This document shows, in pieces, positions 35,201-47,200 of a stretch of DNA of 64,000 nt. Both the position numbers and the translations under genes were made by a program. Each line of letters begins with the position of its first letter. Position 1 is the stretch's first letter. The notes beneath the pieces were generated by a model. That model saw nothing but the letters and a program-made list of their open reading frames with translations. It was not told the origin of the DNA and made no database searches. The DNA is from Amaurobius ferox (taxonomy: Eukaryota; Arthropoda; Arachnida; Araneae; Amaurobiidae). The stretch covers positions 68,123,230 through 68,187,229 of the forward strand of contig OX578136.1 in NCBI GenBank assembly GCA_951213105.1. Reading direction: 5' to 3'.

Positions 35201-38200
35201 ACTTGGTCAGTTCAAATTATTGGGTAATTTAAATCCAATATTATTTCCCTTGGAATTCCCAATGTATCTATATAGATAGAATAATTCCTCTTTAAGTTCA
35301 AATTATGCAAGTTTATCTATGTATATAAAGTCACAGCTATCCACCCACTCTATGAATTTTTTTTAAATGTGAAACTATCAAATATTTCTTAAAATTATAA
35401 TTTTAAAATTATTTTAAAATTTAGGAATGAATTTATATGAAATTTAATTTTTATTTTATTCTTTAGAAAAGAAAATACAGCATTAAGAGCTAATGTAAGA
35501 CCAGATCTTATATCTGTGATTCCCAATGCTGTTGACACTGCAATATTTAAACCTGATGAAACTAAGAAAAGTGATTCTAAAGGTTATTTATCTATTCAAT
35601 GATTCTTTAACTTTTAGCCTATTAATCACACCTATTTTAAAAATATGTATTTCGATTAATTTTTACATATTTCATTATGTATTAGTTTTATATTTTTAGT
35701 TTAATCAATATATTTATTAAGTTAATACTTTGATACTTTATATTTTCTTTTATAAACTCAGTAAATTGAATGTATTTTTACTTTTTTAGTTGTGGTTGTT
35801 GTTATCAGCAGGCTTGTGTATAGGAAAGGAATTGATTTGCTTGCTGGGGTTATACCAATAATCTGTGCCAAATATCCTAACGTCAGCTTCATAATTGGTA
35901 ACTTTCTTTTGTTTTGAAACATTGAAAACTCTATATTCTTAATAACAGATAATGAACTATAGTTTTTTAATAGCAGATCAGAAATTTTCAAGTTTTTTAC
36001 TTTATTTGATCGATATTTAGAACTTAAAACATATATTAATAGTAAAATCTGGAGTTATTTAGAGCTATGCTATCACACTAGTATGAGATATTATATTATG
36101 TTGAAACTCAAGTTTATTTTTCATTTAAAGTTTTTACTTACTTTTCAACAATAATTTGAAATTTAAGAAATTGTATCAACTCATGTTTTAATATTTTTAG
36201 TAATGTTTTGTAGATAGTATCACTAAAAATATTAATTAATTTTGTTAATTAGACATTAAGCATTTGTAAACAAACTACTAATGTTTGTATATTTATGATT
36301 AAAAATTTTATGAGGACTGAAAATTGTATAAAAAATATTCCCATCATGAAATTTTTATCACAACCCCAGAACATTTACAAACTACTGCACTGTGGCATAT
36401 ATTTTTCTATTTAGTGACATAAGTATATTCTGATTTTTCTTAATTATATTTGTTTGTTTAGGGAAATGTTGGCATTCCTCAAACTTGATATAATAATTTC
36501 CCGGATGGGACTAATTCTCATGTAAATTTTAAGTAATTTAACTTTATTTCTTACAATTACAGATTGAAAAATAAAGACTTTTCAGTTTAAAGTTAAGATT
36601 TACACTTTAAAGATTATAGATTACAGTTTTAAGATTAAAGGTTAAAGAAAGATTACAGTTTAAAGATAATAGTTTAAAGATTTACTTATGATGTACAAAA
36701 AACTTTTTGTAAAAATATAGCATTGATTTAATACATAAACTTACAATAGTTTAACTTTGTTTTGTTTGCAGCAATTCCAGATTACAGGAAAAATACTGTT
36801 TAAAGTTTATGTACTACAATACACTTTTCAAAAAATACCAGCATTATTTGACTTTGATAATATATTTAATTTTATTATAGGTGGAGATGGTCCTAAAAGA
36901 ATTGTCTTGGAAGAAGTTAGAGAACGTTTTCAGCTGCAGGAAAGAATCACCCTACTTGGGGCAGTTCAACACGATAATGTTAGAAATGTAAAGTACCAGT
37001 TAAATATAAAATGAAATTCAAAATCTTATCACTTTTTAGATTGTTTTGAATAATAATAACACAATTGTTTTTACTTGTGGGTCATTGTAAAATAGCTGCC
37101 AACCCAAAATAATGAAAAAGTTTATAGTGTACTAAAATTACATCATAAAATTTTATCTCTGAAATATAAAAGGCTGGTAAATAAAATAAATCAAGCGTCT
37201 TTAAACTTTATTAGTGAATCAATACATTGTGATACAAAAATACTGTTAATTATATGCCTTGTGCTCTAAAATGTGTTCTCTTATACGGCAATAGAGAACA
37301 CATTTTAAAGCTAAAAAAATCATATAGTATTCTCTAGTCATATAGTATTCACATACTAGGTTTTTATATTTGGCTATAAAATATTGTTTAGAACAAAATG
37401 CCTATTCATAACTAAATATGTTGAACATATCAAAATCATGGCCGACAGCTTGTAAATTTTATTCTCTTTTAGATCAACCATAAACATTGGCTGTGTTAGT
37501 GTTTAACATATAACATATGTGGTATAGTTTTATTTAAAAAGTTAGGAAGGCATACCTACTTACTTGTCAGTTCGTTAAATTAGGCTGTTGCCTATTTTGG
37601 TTATAGCCAAAAAAATTTAAATTAACAAAATGATGCTTTAACTTACTAACAGTAATAATATTTAGAGGCAAGACTAGAATTTGAAAGTGTATATTTTTTA
37701 ACATGTAGACTGTGTTATGTTACTGAAAAAAACCTTCTAAAATTGCACAAAAAAATCAGTACAAGATATTTTTTTTCATATGCAGTACAACTTTCTTATG
37801 TCTATAATGCTATTGTATCTTTATTCATTTCAAATGTCAAAGTAATTTTAAGTAATTTTTTTAAAGATAGCCCATTAACATGAGAAAATAAACAGGGTTT
37901 GGAAATTCAGTCTTATTTGTAGTAGTATTATTTTAGATAGAATGTTTACACATATTTCACAGGTGTTTAATATTAAACTTCTAATTTCTAAACTTTAGAA
38001 TGCTAATTAAAATGATGATTATATAAGATAATTTAAGTATTTAGCTATCTTTTTATCTTGGAGTTCATATATAATTTGTCATTTTAAAATGCATAAAACC
38101 AATTCTAATATAGATAAATATATAATAAGCCTATTTCTGTTATAAAAATCATAGATTTCATATTTTTCTTTTAATTTCCAGAGATGTTATTCTTTTATTT

Positions 38201-41200
38201 TTATAGGTTCTTGTACAAGGGGATATTTACTTAAATGCTTCATTGACAGAAGCATTTTGTATGGCAATTTTGGAAGCTGCTTGCTGCGGGTGAATATAAT
38301 ACATATTTAAATACTAATTTCTATATGTCTCAGTACCTTAATAGTGCATTTCTTAAAGTAATTTATTTTAATACAAACTGTAGTACTCTATGAAATTTCT
38401 AGTGATAAATCTCTCAAAATATCAATTTAATTGGCTCCAAGTTTTGCATTTCTGCTTTGACTGAAACTATTTTTAATACTGTTACAAACACATAAAATGT
38501 TTTTGTGGCATATTGTCTATCTCCAAGGAAAAACAATCTTTACAGGCAGCCATTCCTATTATGTGAAAGTGGGGTTGCCATACTCTTAGGGGCATGGGTG
38601 CCAGATCTGGTGATTTATCACTAACTTGGCAACTATTCAGATATACTTGAACTGTCTTGAAATATCAAATATTTCTGGAGATACAAGCACGTTCTAGAAA
38701 TTTCTTTGGAGAGTATATAAGGAAATCACCGTTCAGTTGGAGAGAGTTAACATGATATGAGCTAAATTGAATTGTGAGATACATCAGTGTTTTGAGAATA
38801 GTATCTGCTATAGTGGCCGCCGCTTAATTGGATCACGTTCGTGCCATCGATGTTTGATCCAATAAAGTGGCTGATTCGAAAAAACAGCGGCGATACAGAG
38901 TCCTTTTTTTTTACTCAGCATAGTAATACATACACAGGAGCTTTGAGGGGAAGGGGGGTAGAGAGAGAGAGAGAGGAAGCAATTTTCCCCGGGCCCGAGT
39001 GTCAGCCACACCAGGTAGAAAATTATGTAAAAACATATAGGGGAGGGGCCTGGGTCCTCCGGTTCAATGTCTGTCCTAGGGCCCGAGACCAGCTCTCGAC
39101 GGCCTTGTACATACATGAAACATACATAGTCGTACATATATGAAAAAGTTTTGAATGTTCTTACTTTTTCATACATAAAATTAAGAATTTAAAGAAAGGA
39201 TTAAATTTTTTTTGCAATAAAATTTAACATTGAAAAGATAACGTAAAAGTCTAAGATAAGGTAATCTGTCCCTGAGCATATGATACAGTACATATGTAGC
39301 AATAAATACACTATATAAGAAGAAACACTTTATGTACTTACTGTACTTTATTGGAAAAACATTTGTATTGTAGATTGCTTCGTAGTGGCACTAATTAGCT
39401 TTGATACTCTCTTTTCAATATCGTAAAAAGAATTATAGTCATCGCAAGATGCACCTTGTTGTTCTAATGTTCTTCTAAGAATTTGAAGAGCCTGACGCGA
39501 TTCCCTAGCTGTTGGTAGTGGCAGTTCATTGTTTTCTACTTCTTCCTCATCTGCTTCTCCAGTTGTTTCTTTGGATTGTTGAATTGTTAAAACAATGTCT
39601 TCTTCAGTTTTTTCAACTGATGTCGGTACGTTTCCATCGATATTGACCCAGTTCCAAAATTGTTCTGCAAGCTCCTCGACATTGCGTGGGTCTTCTTGCT
39701 CCTGTGGAATGTTGTTCGCTACTTCAACTACGACTCCCGATTTTTTGAAACAATTGAAAATTGTTATTGGAGTAACATTTGTCCATGCATTTATTATCAT
39801 GTAAAAGGCATCAAGAAGACTGACTGATTTCGCTGTACTATCACTAGCAGTAGGCTTCGTTGGATCGTCTATTGCCTGAACAATTTTTATTCTTATATTC
39901 TTGCGATAATAGGTTTTAAAAGTTTTTTTAAGATTCCTTGATCCAATGGTTGAATAACTGATGTGGTATTTGGTGGAAAATAAAACAGTTCTATGTTGTT
40001 TAACTTCAACTCCGGATGGGCAGTGCTTTTGTCAAGCAAAACTGCAATTTTTTCTATTCCAAGCTCTGTCCCATTTCCTCATGTATTTTGTGAAAATCTC
40101 ACTCGTCATCCATGCCTTTGTATTGCTTGTGTATTCTACGGGAAGCTGTTTTACACCTTTTAAGCAACGTGGGTTCTTGCTTGTTCCTATAATGAATGGT
40201 CTTTTCTTTACTGTTCCAGTCATATCATGTCAGGAGAACTGTTATCCCAGCCTTTATCTTTTTACCTTCCGACCGATTGTCATCTTTGAACATCAGAGTA
40301 TGGTCTGGTAATGCACTATAATAAAGCCCAGTCTCATCCATATTATAGATCCGATTTACAGAATATCCTGACAATAGTTCTGGCAGAATATCTTGCACCC
40401 ATTTTTCTGCAGCGCTAATATCGGCATCTCCCTTTTCACCATATTGTTTTGCATAAACAATGTTGTTTCGATTTTTCCATCTGGTCAGCCACCCGTCAGT
40501 TGTATCAAAGTCCTCAATTCCAAATTTTTCAGCAAATTCTTCGGCTTTCAAGCTTAATATTGCACGTGACAGTGGGGCTTTTTTAAGTCGTGTGGCCTTG
40601 AACCATTCCAAGAGAGCTGCTTCGACATCTTCTGCTTTTCCAACTCCTTGCCGTTTACGATTCGTGTTTCTATTTATTCAATGCATGATCATCTAAGATT
40701 TTACTCCTTTGTTTCAAAAGGCGACATAAAGTTGACTGAGGTATGCCCAATTTCAAAGATTCTTCTCTCTGATTGCATTTTGGCAGAACATCAAATTTTT
40801 TAAGAAGTTCATATTTTTCAGACAAGCTAAAAAACTTACGTTTTTCCATCGAATTCACAAAGAAGGGCTTACTGTAACATGACACACTAATAATGAACAA
40901 ACAAAGTGACCACCTGTGCCTTTTAACCTCAACCCCAACGTTCTTACCCCTTCCCCTTTCCTTTCTCAATCCTTCTGCCACACGTGTGTGGGAGTGGCGT
41001 CTTATCACAGGCACCCAGGGGATTCACATTTCTAAGAAATCTGGGTCTGACTTTGTTGCGCGCCGCATGGCACCCTGTTTGTCAGGCTTGGAGAAAGAAC
41101 TCCAGAAAAAGCTGACGTTGGGAAGAACACAATGGAAAGATCAAACAATGAAAAACGAGCATCGAAAATTTTTGATCCATTTATCCAGCAGTTTTGATCC

Positions 41201-44200
41201 AAATAGCCGGTGGAGTTTCAATGTAAAAGAGTGATTCCATTCCGTTTTCCGTGATTTGATTCGATAAAGTAGCTGATCCAATTAACCAGTGATCCAATTA
41301 AGCGGCGGCCACTGTATTTTGTAAATTTGGTGAGCTTTTAAATTCTGCTTGAATGAAAATTTTATAGGCAGTATTAGAATTATCACATTTAAGATATTTG
41401 AATTATCATTTACATAAACTATTTAAATATTATATTTCATAAATCTCACTGAAAATATAAAGAATTATTTTGTTAAAGAATTACTTTATTTGTCATAATG
41501 TATATTATTTTGTAACTCTAGTTACATAACAACATATGTGATAACTAAATTATCTTTAAAGATGATGCATTAGATGTTTAGTAAGTAAAAAAATGACTTT
41601 ATGCGCTATAAATAAAACAAATACAACTTAAATTGTTTAATAAATAAAATATTAAAATTAGAAGATTATTTCAAAATGGTTGGATTTCGTTCTTCAGTGC
41701 AAACACAGAGCTGAACATCAAATGAAAGCATAACCATGGTGTGCCACCTAATGTGTTGTTGTGTCCCCTAATGTGTTGAAAAAAAATAAAACAAGAAATA
41801 GCATTAAAATGCAGAAATTATGAACATAAAGTGCAGTGCGGACAAAAAAGCTTGCACTTAAATATTCATATTTTTTTAATATATTTATTATTTCTCATTC
41901 ATCATACGAGGCTATGCCACACAGGGTTGCCGACACGCGAGAGGGATGCATTGCATAGAGGTCCAGGAGATTTGAAGGTCTAGGCTACATAAGAGGTCAA
42001 GTTAAAAAAAGGTTAATAACTTGTAAAATAGGGGGTAGTAGGGGACCAGTGCCTTTGCTGCATAGAGGCCTGAAAAATTCTATCAGCGGTACTGAAACCA
42101 TCACATTAGATGCTGTGGTTTAGTATTTTTGATAACGTGCACTGTTAAACTCTCATTTGGCATTTGTTGTTTGTGCAAAAGAAAGAAATCTAAGTATTTC
42201 TATAACAATAGTCCGATTTTATTATTTTATTTGTTTAGCACTTTACATAGTATTAGCTATATTTATAAGTATTTAGTATTTATGCTGATCTTTAATTTTA
42301 TGTACTGTCTAAATTTTCTGAAATGCTTCATTTGGTATACAAATAAAATAATTGAAAATGATTATTGTAATAAAATACATTTATAAATGAATATTTAATC
42401 TTTAGACTGCAGGTTGTAAGCACAAATGTGGGAGGTGTTCCAGAAGTTTTGCCTTCAGGCTTTGTGTGGTTAGCTGAGCCCACTGTGAATGGTATGCTTT
42501 TATATTTGATTATGATTTATAGTTTTCTGCATGCATCCTATATCAGTTTCAATATATAATTGTTCTCAAATGTTACTAATGTGTAGCTTAAATTCTTTTG
42601 AAAATGTTTAATACTGTGTTATACTGTTGATTAACAGTTATACAAATGAAAACAGCTTAAATTAGCTAATATTTAAAAGAGCATATTTCGTCATTTGAAT
42701 TTCCTAAAACTTAAGAAATAGTAATAAAGAAATTTAGGAAATGCAATAAACAAAACTCAACTTATGAACATAATATTTTAATGGGAAGGGAAGACACAAA
42801 AACTTGTTGTGCTTAGATATTCAGAGAATCTTTATCTGGCTGTCTGCTTGCATCATATCTATACTTTTAAAATGCATCAAACCATGTATGTTTGTATTTT
42901 ATATAGTATATAAGTATGCATATCTATAGTATAAAAATATGAAAATCAATTTAAAACACTAATTCTTGGTGTAGAAAGTCACAGTTCTTTTAAAAGGAAA
43001 TATATAGATTTTGGCATGTACCCAAAACATTTGAAAATTAAAAAAAAAATTAATATATTTTTATTGTGTACAAGAAATTGCCCCAAAGACCAAAATTTAA
43101 AACACTATTATTTGCAATTTTAAAACATGAATTTACAACATAAACAGTTACTTTTTTTTAATGGAAGGTATAGATTTGGAATGTGTCCTAAATATTTAAA
43201 AATCCAAAAGAATTAATAAATGTTTAATTATTTAAAAAAATGAAACCATTATTGCACAAAATTTCAATTTATACACATATTTTATTAAGTCAATTTTTGT
43301 GAATTAAAGTCAGTATATGGTATGATACAATGCCCGATTGTAGAGAGACATACCTGCAGCAGCAGACCAATTAAGTGAACATTAGAAAATTTTTCCCCCA
43401 AAAAATACTCTTGCTATAATTTCATTTTGTAGAAAGTTAGTTGCAGAACAATGCTCTGAAGCAGTTCATTAAATTTAGTACATGGGCATATGCATATATA
43501 TTTTTTCAGAGAAAATAACCATTAAAAGAGTGACTGCTAGCAGAAGGAACCACAGCTAAGAATAAAGAGGTATCTCTTATAGGCAATCTTATATTATCTC
43601 TTATAGGAGCTTTTGTTCTCGATTCATTGATTTTAAAACACTATCAAGGATTTTGTTTCTAAGTACCAATGGGTCAATCAAGTTGATAAATATATTAATA
43701 AACACTAATTCAAAGTTCAGCAGCTATAATTTTCTCAAGTAAATAATAGTTTCCTTAAAATAATAAACTATTGGTACCATCAATTATCTGTGAACTATCT
43801 TTCTCCATACAAAATAATATCTAAAAGATATAGAAAATAATTCTTATCTTTTAAGTGAGCTTCTATGAAGGCCAAGGTCCATAATGGGCTGTCAATCCGA
43901 TGATCATGATCAACCTACAGAACAAAATGACGTATTTAAAAAGTTAATGCTTTTATCAAGAGTTTTTTTTTCTTTACATATAAATATTTTAAATATGGTA
44001 CATTTTGACCTTAGGCCTGCTAGATGGCATAGAGCAAGCCATGCAAGACCGAATCTGCGGAAGAATCATACCAGCTCGTATTGCCCATCGGAAGCTGTCT
44101 AAAATGTATCAATGGACTGATGTTGCCTCTAGAACAGAGCAGGTGTATAACCTAGTTATGAATGAACCTGTAGAAGATCTTTCTTGCAGATTAATGAAGT

Positions 44201-47200
44201 AAGATATGTCTGGAAATTTAAACTGAATGAATCCTCATTATAATCCGTGGAACCTGAAATGAACATTATACTAAATGCATTATATATTCTTGTGTACATG
44301 GATGAGATACATAAAAATAAAAATTGCATAGTTAAAGCTATACACACATCATACTGTTGGAATGATAGTGTGGTATGTGTTTGCATTTGATTTGATTATT
44401 ATGCAGTTTTTTTTTTTGCAGTTATTTTTATGCAGTTACTTTTCAAAAATTATTTTCGTCAATGTGCACTATTATATTATTACTAAACATACTCATTTTT
44501 AAGGTCATCTGCCCAATAAAATCACATTTAAACATACAAACCATTAATTTTCATAAACAAAAGAAATATTTTAATCTAAAAGAGGAAAAGGGATAAATCA
44601 TCCCAGCATTAAACACTCACAACTTCTTAATTAAGCATGATTGTTTTAGTACAGGACAGGTTCCTATGTAAACCGATCAGGAGCATTAAAGCAATTAATT
44701 AAACAAAAGGGGAGTTTTAAATAATGCTATAAAAAGGGCTGACTATATTTCTCTTTATAAAGATATAGAATGACTTTAGTTGATTATTATTTTTCTTTCC
44801 AAACCAGTTTTAACTGTTTCTAAATGGGATCAAAAATATAAAATTGAGTTTACAATGCATTCCTTGATCAAGAATAAGCTATTTTTAGCATGTCATCAAT
44901 GTATGTGTGTGCCCACTCTAGGTTTAAAACTATTCATTGCAGTTTCATGAAATTTGACGGCCTTGTAACTCTCAAGCTAAGTTGTTGCTTATTAGAAATT
45001 GGTATGAATTGAAATTAAATCAAATTTGATGTGTCCAACTACATATTAACAAAATTATAAATTAAAGCTTCCTTATATCTAATTGATTTTCATATCTCAT
45101 TGAAAATCAACAGGAATTTTGTTACTGATTAAAATAAGAATATCAAATTTCATTTAATTTGATTTCCCACAGATATCAGAATTACTAAGTAAAAGTAAAA
45201 TTTCTAATATATTAAGAATAACTAATGAATAACTAATGGTACCTTCTAAACAATGGTGTCCTTTTTCTGGTTAAAAATACTTATAAAGCATTTAGTTGTT
45301 TGATTATAGTGAACATATTTAAATATTTTGACTTTTTATTTGATTAAAAATGTGCAATATTTTAAGTATGGCATGTTTTCATTCTGTAAATGATGCCATT
45401 CACTTCTAAATACAAAATTACATATAAAATAGCTATTTCTTTAAAAAGATTTTAAAAAATTATTTTTTATAATTTTTTATGATTTGCAATAAAAATGTTT
45501 GAAATGTTTAAGATTATTCCCTAGTCCGGGTTAACATATTTTTCAACTGTTAATATTTTTTTTAATTTATGGGATTTTTTGATAAATTTATTTGAAAAAT
45601 GTGCAATATCTCAAGAACGGTTCATGCTAGCGTTCTAAAGTTTATGTCAATCATTTTCTAAGGAAAAATTACATAAAAAAAAATGTCTATTTGCATCACT
45701 TTATTAAAGGTTTTAATTTTTTGATGATTTTTTCGAAATTTCACTCAAAAATTTAGGGGGGTTCTGAACATTCGATTAAGTTTAAAAACAATAGGCTTCC
45801 AGTATTCACGGATTGTGATTTTTGTACCGAATTTCATTCGAATCACTCCATTTGTTCGTGAGATATCGTCTCTACAGACTCACTGACATACACACATACT
45901 TTCACACACACACACACACAGACATCACTTCAAAAATGTCTGATTCGTGATCAGGGATGCTTGACACGTGCTCTCCCGTCGAAAACTCGAATTCGAATTT
46001 TTGACCCTGTCGCAATAATTTCCTTATACATTATGTATATAAGGAAAGTAAAAATGTTTGAAAAATAAACATTTTCCTGGTTTGACTTTCAGAAAATCAA
46101 TAGGCCTCTAACAGTTACAGATTGCAATAATTTATACTAAATTGTAAGTGATTATTTCAATTTGTTCAAGCATTATCATCTCGACAAACTCGTAAATAGA
46201 CACACACCAACATTGAATGGTTGATTCATATTCAGGAGTGCTCAAAACGTATAGATCCATCAAAATCCAAGAGTTAAATCTTGTACCCCATATACCAGAG
46301 CTGCTATATCTGGATTTATCGTAAAACTACCAAAAACTAACACCCTCTCTTGAAAATTTATGAAAACAAAAATCAAATATTTTGTTAAAACTGTTCTGTA
46401 TATTTTTTCATCTCTCACAAAAGGAAAGTATTATTTTCTTGTTCAAATTTACTGACTCGAGTATTAAATCTTGTTAATTATTTTTACTCTCATGTATATA
46501 ACTAATATTGAAAGGAAAATCTGGTATTCGAGTTTTGAAATAGTCATCAACAGATAATGCTGGATATGTGTGTATGAATTATGGTCAAAATGCATTTTAA
46601 AAACATGAGATTTAGAGACAACTGTTTATAACGTTCAGAAAGATCAAATCCCCCTTTAGCAAAAAAACACTATCTTTCATACTTTCCATTACAAAATTTA
46701 TAACTTTAACAAAATGTTTCAGTGACCATTACCATTTTGTTATAGGCAAGTTTAAAGTTTTGATTATATAATATAAGGTCGTTGGTTTAAATTATTTGTA
46801 TAACTAACTATAATTTTGTTATTTTTCATTTAGATTTTGGCATCAAGGTTATATTGCTGGAGCTTTCTTTATGCTTCTTCAGGCTATTGAACATTTACTA
46901 TTTATTTTCTTTTCTTGGCTAGTACCAGAAAATGTAAGTATGCATTATATGCACTTGAAAGGGAATTTACTTTACTCAAACAAACAAACAAAAATATATA
47001 AATAATTAAAATAAAATATATTCTCTGTGACTGTAGTTAAAAACTGGAAATAAAAGTTTCAATTATTTAAAATTAATAATTCTATACTATGAATAATTGA
47101 CTATACAATTGGCAGCTAGTTCAGAGCTTTTTAAAAATGCTAGCTGACTAAAAATACTAGCTGGACATTTGGCTGTTGACCAAACTGGTCACCAAATGCA

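Larger units (their letters stand above)
32410..35466. other. PIGA intron 4: palindromes, G run and a hAT-like insertion
   Basis: It holds a 34-bp palindrome (32745-32778), a 15-bp-stem hairpin (33141-33179), a hAT-like element (33997-35178) and a G run of about 17 at 34211-34228. No coding sequence is seen. Confidence 0.7.

Noticed and set aside
36757..37014. Single-exon reading across the PIGA exon 7 region
   Set aside because: The part before 36881 is intronic (acceptor TTATTATAG) and the part after 36987 follows a donor; only the middle matches PIG-A.
37267..37307. miRNA precursor
   Set aside because: The stem is only 15 bp, too short for a precursor hairpin.
39595..40311. Plus-strand frames in the Tigger-like element
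   Set aside because: Antisense shadows of the minus-strand transposase.
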